Positions 1 through 5,883 of a stretch of DNA of 7,618 bases are shown here, piece after piece. The stretch covers positions 1 to 7,618 of the forward strand of contig DATIBC010000089.1 of NCBI GenBank assembly GCA_035457725.1, written 5' to 3'. The translations under genes and the position numbers were made by a program. Below the pieces are notes generated by a model, which worked only from the letters and a program-made list of their open reading frames with translations, made no database searches and was not told the origin of the DNA. Position 1 is the stretch's first letter; each line of letters opens with the position of its first letter. Source of the stretch: DATFES01 sp035457725. Its GTDB lineage: Bacteria; Pseudomonadota; Alphaproteobacteria; CACIAM-22H2.

Positions 1-1
1 G

Positions 2-661
2 CGCGAGGAACTACAGGCGGCGCGCGGCCTGCGCGTGTTCAACAGCGAGTGGGACAAGCTCCATGTCGTCGAGACGGCGCGCGAGGAGAACCGTCGGCTC
101 GAGGGGCGCTCGATCGAGGACATCGCCCGCGAGACGGGCAAACACCCGCTCGACTGCATGCTCGATCTCGGTCTTGGCGAGAGTCTCGAAACCGCCTTCA
201 CCGCCCAGTTGCTCAACAACGACGAGCGCGCCGTGGCGCGGCTGCTGCGCGAGCCCGATGCGCATATCGCATTGTCCGACGCCGGCGCCCACCTCACGTT
301 CCTGTGCGACGCCGGCTTCGGCCTGCACCTGATCGGCCACTGGAGCCGCGAGCTCGGCGTGCTGACGCTCGAGGAGGCGGTACGGCGCCTGACCAGCCAG
401 CCGGCGCAGATATTCGGCATCGCCGATCGCGGACGCCTCGCCCCCGGGCTCGCGGCGGATCTGATTCTGTTCGATCCGACGCGAATCGGCCGCGGGCCGA
501 AGCGGCGAGTCTTCGATCTTCCGGCGGGCGCCCCGCGGCTCACCACGAGCGCCGTCGGGCTCGACGGGGTGTGGGTCAACGGCAAGATGATCGCCGACGC
601 CGATGGCTTGCGCGCCGACGCGCCTTGCGCCGGCAAGGTCTTGCGCGAATTCTCGGCGTGA
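2..661 (+). CDS. N-acyl-D-amino-acid deacylase / amidohydrolase family protein, 3' part only
   Basis: The open frame enters from the left edge without a start and gives 219 C-terminal residues; complete family members are usually about 500-580 residues. These metal-dependent enzymes hydrolyse the acyl group from N-acyl-D-amino acids or related amides. The clearest motif is SDAGAH at about residues 107-112, the position of the conserved active-site Asp, followed by a typical helical end of the barrel (LTLEEAVRRLTSQPAQIFG). The C-terminal beta domain has the signature 'GRLAPGLAADLILFDP' and ends with 'LDGVWVNGKMI', as in dihydroorotase/D-aminoacylase relatives. The N-terminal metal-binding HxH lies outside the window, so the substrate cannot be judged. 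A GTG at 35 is in frame, but the reading frame is open upstream and the homology signal starts earlier, so this is a truncation by the window. The oxidoreductase gene follows closely on the same strand and may be cotranscribed. Confidence 0.9.
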   Translation, partial: REELQAARGLRVFNSEWDKLHVVETAREENRRLEGRSIEDIARETGKHPLDCMLDLGLGESLETAFTAQLLNNDERAVARLLREPDAHIALSDAGAHLTFLCDAGFGLHLIGHWSRELGVLTLEEAVRRLTSQPAQIFGIADRGRLAPGLAADLILFDPTRIGRGPKRRVFDLPAGAPRLTTSAVGLDGVWVNGKMIADADGLRADAPCAGKVLREFSA

Positions 662-710
662 ACGGTTGCCGCTGCGAGTCGGGCGTCCGATCATACTCTC
701 GGGCGGCGAC

Positions 711-1730
711 TTGACGTCTACGATCCTTATCATCGGCGGCACCGGCGCCGTTGGCGCCAAGTGCGCGCAGATTCTCTCGGAGCGGAGCGATCTGCGGGTC
801 ATAATAGGTAGCCGCCAGCCGGACAGGGCCGCGCATCTCTCTTCGCGTCTTGGCGTCGAAGTCTGGCGGATCAACCTCGACGCGCCCGAGACCTGGAAGA
901 GGATCAGCGGTGGCGTCGATCTCGTCATCGTCTGCGCGGATCAGCAGGACGTCGGCTTCGCGCGTTATGCGCTCGCGAACGCAATCCACTATGTCGACAT
1001 CACCGCCGGCGATTCGTTCTTTCGGTCGGTCGAACTGCTCAAGCCCGAAGAACTGCGAGCGACGGCATTGCTGTCCGTCGGTCTCGCGCCGGGGATCACC
1101 AATCTCCTTTCCGCCGATGCCGCCTCGAGGCTGGATACGGTGGACTCCATCGAGATCGGACTCTTGCTCGGGCTTGGCGACAGGCATGGAAAGGCGGCGA
1201 TGGATTGGACCGTTCGGCACATCTTTTCGTTGCGCCAAAGGCCGGCCGCCATCATCGATTTTGGCCCGGTCTGGGGCCACCGCCGCGCCTTTTGGATGGA
1301 TTTCGCCGATCAACACGTTCTTGAACGAACCATGGGGATCGACGCGGTGACACGCGTCGCTTTCGATTCCCGCTCATTGACCGCCATTATATTCATGTTG
1401 GGTGATCTATTTTCCCGCAGCAGCGCCATGATGTGGCTGACTTCTCGGTTGTCGTCGATCCTTTCCTTCGGATCGGATGCGTGCATCGCGGTCGCGACGG
1501 CGCGCGGCAAATTGCGCGATCGCCCAGGGGTCTCGGTCAGTCGATTCTCCGGCCGACGCGAAGGCGCCGTGACCGCCCATGTCGCGGCGCATGCCGCGAT
1601 TTCGATCCTAGAGGGGCCCAAACGTCGGGGCGTTTTTCATCTGCAGCAGATCATAAGCGCAACGTCCACGTTCGACGAACTCGAGCGCGCGGGCGTCGGT
1701 GTGGTTTCCCGTGAGTGGCGCGACGCCTGA
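711..1730 (+). CDS. Saccharopine dehydrogenase-like NAD(P)-binding oxidoreductase
   Basis: The protein has 339 residues if it starts at TTG 711. The N-terminus is a Rossmann strand and nucleotide-binding loop, ILIIGGTGAVG (residues 5-15), followed by a second strand ending IIGSRQ, typical of the saccharopine dehydrogenase NADP-binding domain. Further family-like segments are LVIVCA, the stretch 'ANAIHYVDITAG', and LLSVGLAPGITNLLS, which resembles the start of the catalytic/C-terminal domain. Members act on lysine-pathway intermediates, polyamine-like or other substrates; the substrate here cannot be told. The start is uncertain: TTG 711 sits just before the Rossmann strand with only a weak GGGCGG-like site. 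TTG 666 and ATG 603 are in frame upstream, and ATG 603 would overlap the deacylase gene by 59 bases in another frame. The stop codon lies inside a long inverted repeat. It probably belongs to the same transcript as the deacylase. Confidence 0.85.
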   Translation: MTSTILIIGGTGAVGAKCAQILSERSDLRVIIGSRQPDRAAHLSSRLGVEVWRINLDAPETWKRISGGVDLVIVCADQQDVGFARYALANAIHYVDITAGDSFFRSVELLKPEELRATALLSVGLAPGITNLLSADAASRLDTVDSIEIGLLLGLGDRHGKAAMDWTVRHIFSLRQRPAAIIDFGPVWGHRRAFWMDFADQHVLERTMGIDAVTRVAFDSRSLTAIIFMLGDLFSRSSAMMWLTSRLSSILSFGSDACIAVATARGKLRDRPGVSVSRFSGRREGAVTAHVAAHAAISILEGPKRRGVFHLQQIISATSTFDELERAGVGVVSREWRDA

Positions 1731-1752
1731 CGCGCGTCTGGAAAACCACACC
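1698..1752. terminator. Long inverted repeat at the 3' junction of convergent genes, possible bidirectional terminator
   Basis: Arms 1698-1710 (GGTGTGGTTTCCC) and 1740-1752 (GGAAAACCACACC) pair at 12 of 13 positions. An inner GCGCG/CGCGC stem (1718-1722 with 1731-1735) sits inside the loop. The structure spans the last codons and the TGA (1728-1730) of the oxidoreductase gene and ends 33 bases before the stop of the convergent membrane-protein gene. There is no run of T after either arm, so it is not a textbook intrinsic terminator. A role in stopping transcription or protecting 3' ends is inferred from its position. Confidence 0.5.
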
Positions 1753-1784
1753 ATGCGCAGCTCATGGACCGGTTTGATCGCTTC

Positions 1785-2210
1785 TCAATCAGGTCCGATC
1801 GCGCCGACGAGCGAGAAAGCTTCGGCGAGCGGCAGAAGCACCGCCGTGAGCTTACCGAGCCCAGCCAGGGACGCTCGAAAGCTCGCGCCGGACACGCCCG
1901 CCGCCTCTCGATCATAGGCGCGCCGCGCCGGCGGGACGCACCAAGACGCCAAGTTTGCGAGAATGAGTCCGATGCTTATAGCGGGAAACAACAACGGAAC
2001 AACCATGAGGATCATCCTCCACGCCGGCACCACGGTGAAGGGCTCCTCGGGGCGAAACAATCGATGAACCGCAAAACTTCCCTGAACCAACAGATACCAA
2101 ACCGATCCGATGAGGAACAGTCCGATCGGTATCAGCAGCAGGTTCCATGGACTTCTCCGGCGGCTCGCGCGAGCGCGGGCGTCGGCTACATACTTGTGGA
2201 TCGAGCGCAT
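1785..2210 (-). CDS. Small three-helix integral membrane protein, function unknown
   Basis: The protein has 141 residues. The start is the first possible one, because a stop lies 11 codons upstream in frame. A basic N-terminus (residues 1-20, with RRRS) is followed by hydrophobic helices at about 23-44, 65-90 and 118-139. The basic segment 'PPARRAYDREAAG' lies between helices 2 and 3. The positive-inside rule suggests a cytoplasmic N-terminus. I recognise no named family with certainty; similar short multi-helix proteins with an 'ARRAxDRE' loop are usually annotated as hypothetical in alphaproteobacteria (from memory). The frame is supported by continuous, well-separated hydrophobic helices and high G+C at third positions. 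It runs convergent to the oxidoreductase gene and divergent from the racemase gene, so it is probably transcribed alone. No good ribosome binding site is visible; the upstream bases are CGGACGAAC. Confidence 0.7.
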   Translation of the reverse strand: MRSIHKYVADARARASRRRSPWNLLLIPIGLFLIGSVWYLLVQGSFAVHRLFRPEEPFTVVPAWRMILMVVPLLFPAISIGLILANLASWCVPPARRAYDREAAGVSGASFRASLAGLGKLTAVLLPLAEAFSLVGAIGPD

Positions 2211-2432
2211 GTTCGTCCGATTCTGCCATAGGTTGTTCTGTCAGCCAACGCTGATCCGCCACGGATAAGCGGCCAAGCTCCCGCCGCGGCGCATCCCGGC
2301 CGCTGAGGCAGCGACCTACCAGCGCCGCCCGGCGGGCGTGGAAACCCAAGCCGGCCTCGGCGATAATGCGTCCGCCCGCCGCCTGCATTGATCGCAAAGG
2401 TTCAGTGCGTCACGGTATCGAGGACGACCATC
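2211..2432. other. Divergent intergenic region (222 bases)
   Basis: This stretch separates the leftward membrane-protein gene from the rightward racemase gene and must hold both promoters if they are transcribed independently. I see no reading frame with family resemblance and no clear -35/-10 pair. The only supportable signal is the racemase ribosome binding site at its right end. Confidence 0.5.
2420..2424 (+). promoter_or_regulatory. Ribosome binding site fixing the racemase start
   Basis: GAGGA lies 8 bases before ATG 2433. It decides for this start over the in-frame ATG at 2388, which would add 15 residues unlike the family's N-terminus. Confidence 0.65.
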
Positions 2433-3140
2433 ATGACCCGGCATATCGGGATCGTCGCATGCTCCGCCGAGGGCGCCGCGCTGTGCTACCGGACCATCTG
2501 CATGGAGGGAGCGCAGTTCCTCGGGCCGCATGCGCATCCCGAGGTTTCGATGCACACCCCTTCGCTCGCGGATTATCTAGCCTGCTTCGATCGCGACGAT
2601 TGGCAGGGCGTGGGCGAGCTAATGCTCGCCTCGGCGCGCAAGCTCGCCAAGATCGGCGCCGATTTCCTGATCTGCCCCGACAACACGATCCATCAGGCGC
2701 TCGGCTTCGTCGAGCCGCGCTCGCCGCTACCCTGGCTACACATCGCCGAGATCGTCGCCGAGCAGGCCGCCCGGCGCGGCTTCCGACGCCTCGGCTTGAC
2801 CGGAACACGCTGGCTTGTGGAGAGCGACGTCTATCCCGAGAAGTTCGCCGCACGCGGGCTTGCGTGCGTGCGCCCGAATTCCGCCGAACGCGAGGAAACC
2901 AATCGCGTCATCATGGACGAGTTGTGCAATGGCGTCTTGACGCCGGAGGCCGTCGCCTGCTTTCAGCGGGTGATCGGCCGGATGAAGGACGAGGGCTGCG
3001 ATGCCGTCGTGCTCGGTTGCACCGAAATTCCGCTGATCATCGACGATTCGAATTCGCCGCTGCCGACGCTCGATTCGACGCGTCTGCTCGCACGCGCCGC
3101 GTTGCGCCGGGCAGTGCAAGGCGCAAACGCGCCGGCGTAG
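2433..3140 (+). CDS. Aspartate/glutamate racemase family protein (RacX/YgeA-like amino-acid racemase)
   Basis: The protein has 235 residues, the usual length of the cofactor-independent Asp/Glu racemase superfamily. It begins with the family's first strand, HIGIVACSAEGAALCYRTI, and carries the two active-site cysteine motifs: LICPDNTIHQ (Cys81) and VLGCTEIPLII (Cys196). These enzymes use the two cysteines as acid/base pair to invert the alpha carbon of an amino acid. The spacing and the 'CTEI' motif fit the broad-specificity RacX/YgeA group better than MurI glutamate racemase, but specificity cannot be read from sequence alone. The segment GRMKDEGCDAVVLGCTE is also typical. A good Shine-Dalgarno site supports ATG 2433. 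The small membrane-protein gene starts 26 bases downstream and is probably cotranscribed. The deacylase at the left edge could supply D-amino acids, but it is separated by a convergent gene. Confidence 0.92.
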   Translation: MTRHIGIVACSAEGAALCYRTICMEGAQFLGPHAHPEVSMHTPSLADYLACFDRDDWQGVGELMLASARKLAKIGADFLICPDNTIHQALGFVEPRSPLPWLHIAEIVAEQAARRGFRRLGLTGTRWLVESDVYPEKFAARGLACVRPNSAEREETNRVIMDELCNGVLTPEAVACFQRVIGRMKDEGCDAVVLGCTEIPLIIDDSNSPLPTLDSTRLLARAALRRAVQGANAPA

Positions 3141-3166
3141 AACGGCTCACGCGGGAGCCGACCCGG

Positions 3167-3637
3167 ATGCCCCTGTTGCTCTGGCGCCTTTTGACGCTGT
3201 TGCTGGCCGCGTTGAGCATGGCGCTGTCGTTCTGCCATCTGATGGAGATGCCGGTTCGCCTCACTTGGGCGCCGGCGTTGTGGATGGCGACGACGAATTT
3301 CGGCGGGTTGTACTACCTGTTCGGCAATGTCGGCGCCGTCATTGACGTTTCGGTAATCGTGGCCGCTGCAATTCCGTGCGCGCTGACCCGGCGACGACAT
3401 CCGTCGTTCCATCTCACGATTCTCGGCGCCCTGCTGATGGCGACCGGCCTCGGCGCATGGTTCGCGTTCGTGGCGCCGATGGCACGTCGCATGGGGAGCT
3501 CCTTGTTGGCGGCTGGTGAGGCGGGACGAAGAAGGCGGGCGACGGAAGTCAGAGGACGGACGACGGAAGCCGAAAGCAGCGAACGGCGGGCCGGACGGAC
3601 GCGCCGCTACGCCGCCGCGATTCCAGCACGGAAGTGA
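3167..3637 (+). CDS. Small membrane protein (DUF1772-like), C-terminus apparently replaced by a dispersed repeat
   Basis: The frame from ATG 3167 gives 156 residues and is preceded by GGGAG at 3153-3157 with 9-base spacing. Residues 1-105 look like a genuine membrane protein: hydrophobic helices at about 3-22, 46-70 and 83-104, with 'FCHLMEMPVRLTW' after helix 1 and 'WFAFVAPM' at the end of helix 3. This resembles DUF1772/anthrone-oxygenase-like proteins, which as I recall normally continue with an Asn/Ala-rich loop, a W-containing segment and a fourth helix. Here Met105 is instead followed by ARRMGSS and a strongly Arg-rich tail (residues 106-156). That tail is encoded by a repeat whose head recurs at 4156. 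The gene is therefore probably truncated, with a tail that is read-through of non-coding DNA. It may be a pseudogene or may still make a three-helix protein. It follows the racemase gene closely. Confidence 0.6.
   Translation: MPLLLWRLLTLLLAALSMALSFCHLMEMPVRLTWAPALWMATTNFGGLYYLFGNVGAVIDVSVIVAAAIPCALTRRRHPSFHLTILGALLMATGLGAWFAFVAPMARRMGSSLLAAGEAGRRRRATEVRGRTTEAESSERRAGRTRRYAAAIPARK
3477..3603 (+). repeat. Dispersed repeat, copy 1: conserved head plus 7-base tandem units
   Basis: The 20-base head at 3477-3496 is identical to that at 4156-4175. After a short bridge come about eleven degenerate 7-base units from 3525 to 3601 (for example GACGAAG, AAGGCGG, GCGACGG, AAGTCAG, AGGACGG, ACGACGG, AAGCCGA), purine-rich on this strand. 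The copy lies inside the frame of the membrane protein and supplies its last 52 codons. It has no coding signal of its own. The family identity is unknown to me. Confidence 0.7.
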
Positions 3638-3661
3638 CGCAATCGGCGCGCACGCTACAAT
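3634..3661 (+). promoter_or_regulatory. Possible sigma-70-type promoter for the four-cysteine protein gene
   Basis: GTGACG (3634-3639) and TACAAT (3656-3661) are separated by 16 bases, and the -10 overlaps the perfect 8-base palindrome ACAATTGT (3657-3664). The gene starts 62 bases downstream. The -35 match is weak (4 of 6), so this is only a candidate. Confidence 0.3.
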
Positions 3662-3723
3662 TGTGGATGATTCGGATCGCACACCGGACTGAGCGATACG
3701 AGCGCCATTTCAATTAGGCTGAC

Positions 3724-4143
3724 ATGCGCGCCACGGGACATATCTTCGGGTTTGTGCTGGCAGGCTTAGTCCTGATCGCATGGTCGTTTATCGGCGACAC
3801 GTTGGTACAGCGATTCTACGTCCAGTATCTGTACGACCGCGCGGTCGCCAAGGGCACGGTGCCCGTCACCTCTCTAGCGAAGGGCTGGGACCGCGTTTGC
3901 ATCGCCAGGGCCTACTGCGGTGGACGCGGCGACCACGCGTGGGAGGTCTGTAGTCACTTTCTGAACGACGGGCTGTGGGGCTTGGTCTTCTATCGCGGCG
4001 ATGAGCTGGTCGCGATCGAGCGGTACCCGGGGCTCATCCGCTATCAGGGAGCCGACGGGTTATCGAGTTGTCTTGCCATCGGCGACGCTCCTGCCTTCGT
4101 TACCGGCGGGCCGAAACAACTGACGCTCGTGCCGACCAAGTGA
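3724..4143 (+). CDS. Membrane-anchored four-cysteine protein, function unknown
   Basis: The protein has 139 residues. A hydrophobic segment at about residues 6-24 (IFGFVLAGLVLIAWSFIG) follows a short N-terminus and suggests a single anchor or an uncleaved signal; no clear cleavage site is seen. The rest is a mixed soluble region with Cys59, Cys65, Cys76 and Cys116, of which the first pair lies in the segment CIARAYC. Conserved-looking aromatic segments are WEVCSHFLNDGLWGLVFY and VAIERYPGLIRY. If the soluble part is periplasmic, the four cysteines could form two disulfides; this is inference. I do not recognise a family. The ribosome binding site is poor (TTAGGCTGAC). The gene lies between the two copies of the dispersed repeat and is not tightly coupled to either neighbour. 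Length, an N-terminal anchor and a coherent composition argue that it is real. Confidence 0.65.
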   Translation: MRATGHIFGFVLAGLVLIAWSFIGDTLVQRFYVQYLYDRAVAKGTVPVTSLAKGWDRVCIARAYCGGRGDHAWEVCSHFLNDGLWGLVFYRGDELVAIERYPGLIRYQGADGLSSCLAIGDAPAFVTGGPKQLTLVPTK

Positions 4144-4155
4144 CCCGCGCGCCGT

Positions 4156-4226
4156 CGATGGCACGTCGCATGGGGCTCTCCTTTGTCAGCAGTCAGGGGT
4201 CGGTAGGCAGAGGCCAGAAGGCAATC
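4156..4226 (+). repeat. Dispersed repeat, copy 2: conserved head plus 7-base tandem units
   Basis: The identical 20-base head (4156-4175) begins 13 bases after the stop of the preceding gene. It is followed by CTCTCCTTT and six degenerate 7-base units: GTCAGCA, GTCAGGG, GTCGGTA, GGCAGAG, GCCAGAA and GGCAATC (4185-4226). Head and heptamer array share order and strand with copy 1, 679 bases upstream. The array is shorter and its units differ, which suggests that the head is conserved while the array drifts. Confidence 0.7.
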
Positions 4227-4246
4227 ACGGCGTCGAATCGCGCCGC

Positions 4247-4332
4247 CCGCCGGAAGGCGGACTGGAAAAGCCGCCCTCGCGCACCGATGTCCAATCTGAG
4301 AGCAAGCAAATGAAATCGGACAGGAGGGCGCG
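4247..4332 (+). promoter_or_regulatory. Candidate switch-like leader with alternative hairpins and a sequesterable ribosome binding site
   Basis: CCGCC (4247-4251) pairs with GGCGG (4256-4260) around a GGAA tetraloop of GNRA type. The same GGCGG can instead pair with CCGCC at 4271-4275. The overlapping CGCCCTC (4272-4278) pairs perfectly with GAGGGCG (4324-4330), which contains most of the AGGAGG ribosome binding site (4322-4327). The three pairings are mutually exclusive in the manner of an attenuator. The sequence is GC-rich, so chance complementarity is a real alternative. Confidence 0.3.
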
Positions 4333-4581
4333 ATGGTCGAGCGGATTCGCAATCTGATCAGCAGGTTTCCCGAAAACGAGGCGTCAGTCCGCGACCTGGT
4401 CCGCAAGGACCCCGAGTTCGACGCCTTGTGCAAGGAGTATCAGGATACGGCCAGCGAGATCGACCGCCTCAGCCAGTCGAAGGACTCGGCGAAAACGGCG
4501 TACGCCGAAGCCCTGAAGCTGCGGCAACGATCGGTCGAAGAGGACATACTCACCCGCATCGAAGGGTACAGACCCGTTTAA
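4333..4581 (+). CDS. Small charged helical protein, function unknown
   Basis: The protein has 82 residues, starting at ATG 4333 with a near-perfect AGGAGG 5 bases upstream, the strongest ribosome binding site in the window. It is highly charged and predicted almost wholly helical. The N-terminal part 'LISRFPENEASVRDLVRKDPEFDALCKEY' contains a single Cys33. The C-terminal half (about residues 38-75) is coiled-coil-like, with Leu/Ile at spaced positions and many Glu/Lys/Arg. It has no signal peptide or membrane segment, so it should be cytoplasmic. The size and the 'DPEFDALCKEY' motif recall small DUF465/YdcH-like or similar uncharacterised helical proteins, but I cannot assign a family. The upstream leader could fold to hide the ribosome binding site. 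The TAA stop is followed by a 231-base gap, so the gene is probably monocistronic. Confidence 0.75.
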   Translation: MVERIRNLISRFPENEASVRDLVRKDPEFDALCKEYQDTASEIDRLSQSKDSAKTAYAEALKLRQRSVEEDILTRIEGYRPV

Positions 4582-4697
4582 GCCGCAAACTCACAAGCAA
4601 GGTCGCTCGGCATCCGGTGAGCATCCGCTTTCGGGCCGATGACCGCCATCCTTGAACACTCGCGCGATGGCGCAAACGTGCCAGAAGCGGCCATGAT

Positions 4698-4766
4698 CCG
4701 ATCGCGGCGCTCATGTCCTGGCTGTGCGTTTCCGCACCGACAGCTAAGGAGGCGATCGGTTAGAAT
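4698..4766 (+). promoter_or_regulatory. Structured upstream region with a possible promoter for the solute-binding protein gene
   Basis: An 8-base inverted repeat, CCGATCGC (4698-4705) and GCGATCGG (4752-4759), encloses a hairpin with stem GTGCG/CGCAC (4724-4728 with 4733-4737, loop TTTC) and three outer GCT/AGC pairs. A weak promoter fits: CCGACA (4737-4742), an 18-base spacer, and TAGAAT (4761-4766). The right half of the inverted repeat would lie in the spacer, an operator-like place. Nothing else is seen in the 4582-4812 gap. Confidence 0.3.
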
Positions 4767-4800
4767 GGCGTGAGTGAGGATCTGGCGCGCCTTGCGGTTA

Positions 4801-4806
4801 GGGAGG
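4801..4806 (+). promoter_or_regulatory. Ribosome binding site of the solute-binding protein gene
   Basis: GGGAGG lies 6 bases before ATG 4813 and favours this start over the in-frame GTG at 4774, and also over GTG 4855, which would give a more typical signal-peptide length. Confidence 0.6.
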
Positions 4807-4812
4807 TGGCAG

Positions 4813-5883
4813 ATGAGGTATCGCGGTCTCACTACGCTCAGCGCGGGGGCGGCGGTGACGCGGAATGTTGGGCTGCGGTCCTCGAGATTTACAAATGTAC
4901 TGCGCGTGGCGGCGCTGCTTGGCGCGCTTGTCATTGAGCCAATAAGTGCTTCGGCGCAGGCGCCCGCACAAGATTTGGGAAAGGTCGCGCGCATCGGCGT
5001 GCTATGCGGCGGACGCTGCGTTGGCCCCGCTTATGATGCCTTTCGCGAGGGGCTCCGGAGCACCGGTTGGATCGAGGGGCAAAATCTGGTTATCGAATCC
5101 CGCGGGGCCGAAGGGCGATTCGACATGCTTCCGGCGCTTGCGGCCGACTTGGTGAATTGGAGCCCCGACGTTATCGTCGCGGTTGCGCCGCAGCCTAATC
5201 GTGCCGCGAAGGACGCGACTGCAAGCATTCCGATCGTCATGGTCGCCGTGGCCGACCCAGTGCTCATTGGATTGGTCCCCAGCCTAGCGCGGCCAGGCGG
5301 CAATATCACTGGTATCACGACGACGGTTCCCGGAGGCTTCATCGCGAAACAGATGGAACTGCTTAAGGAGATGGTGCCGCATGCCACGCGGATCGCGGCA
5401 TTGATGAATCCGGACAATGAAATCCATCGGCGAGGCTTTCCCGACGAGGTGCCCCCAGCGGCGGCACGGCTTGGTTTCCAACTTCAGGTGCTCCCGGTCC
5501 GCCGGGCGGATGAGCTCCGGCCTGCCATAGAGTCGGCAAGGCTTAATCAAGCAGACGCGCTTCTTGTCGTGGGCGATCCGCTGTTTCACTCGCCGCCGCA
5601 GCGCTTGCCCGAACTCGTCGCGTCGGCGCGGATTCCGGCCATTTACCTCACTCCCGATGTCGTAAGAGCGGGTGGGTTGATGTCTTATGGGCCCGACTTC
5701 CTGGAGATTTTCCGGCGCGGCGCCGCATTCGTTGACCGGATTCTTAGAGGCAGCAAGCCGGCCGATTTGCCGATGGAACAACCGACACGTTTCGAGTTGG
5801 TGATTAATGTACGGACGGCGAGGGCGCTTGGCATCACCGTGCCGGATCCGCTTCTCCTTCGCGCCGACGAGGTGATCGAATAA
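4813..5883 (+). CDS. ABC transporter substrate-binding protein (TrpX/ABC_sub_bind family), orphan
   Basis: The protein has 356 residues. The N-terminus contains a hydrophobic core (VLRVAALLGALVIEPI, about 29-44) ending ISASAQA, a plausible signal-peptidase site near residue 48. The 28-residue region before the core is long, so GTG 4855 is an alternative start. The mature protein has the hallmarks of the ABC_sub_bind family (Pfam PF04392): KVARIGVLCGG, AFREGLRSTGWIEGQNLVIE, AADLVNWSPDVIVAVAP, IPIVMVAVADPVLIGLVPSLARPGGNITGIT, MELLKEMVP, and the C-terminal PTRFELVINVRTARALGI followed by 'PDPLLLRADEVIE'. Such proteins bind small ligands, in some cases aromatic amino acids, in the periplasm. No permease or ATPase gene adjoins it, a common situation for this family in Hyphomicrobiales, where many orphan copies occur. 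The ligand is unknown. Confidence 0.93.
   Translation: MRYRGLTTLSAGAAVTRNVGLRSSRFTNVLRVAALLGALVIEPISASAQAPAQDLGKVARIGVLCGGRCVGPAYDAFREGLRSTGWIEGQNLVIESRGAEGRFDMLPALAADLVNWSPDVIVAVAPQPNRAAKDATASIPIVMVAVADPVLIGLVPSLARPGGNITGITTTVPGGFIAKQMELLKEMVPHATRIAALMNPDNEIHRRGFPDEVPPAAARLGFQLQVLPVRRADELRPAIESARLNQADALLVVGDPLFHSPPQRLPELVASARIPAIYLTPDVVRAGGLMSYGPDFLEIFRRGAAFVDRILRGSKPADLPMEQPTRFELVINVRTARALGITVPDPLLLRADEVIE

Noticed and set aside
11..1316. Long minus-strand frames opposite the deacylase and oxidoreductase genes
   Set aside because: They are antisense shadows in GC-rich DNA; the plus strand carries clear family motifs (SDAGAH, GGTGAVG).
2366..3166. A plus-strand frame extending the small membrane protein upstream through the whole racemase gene
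   Set aside because: The extension is Arg-rich and out of frame with the racemase; ATG 3167 has its own ribosome binding site and starts a hydrophobic helix.
3525..3601. Heptamer array as a CRISPR or protein-coding repeat
   Set aside because: Units are 7 bases with no spacers, and the period does not keep the reading frame, so neither a CRISPR nor a designed peptide repeat fits.
2963..3682. Minus-strand frame over the racemase end and membrane protein
   Set aside because: It is a shadow with no family motif; part of it simply reads the dispersed repeat in reverse.
4044..4433. Minus-strand 129-residue frame across repeat copy 2
   Set aside because: It overlaps two better genes and shares a short peptide with the reverse reading of copy 1, which reflects the DNA repeat rather than a protein family.
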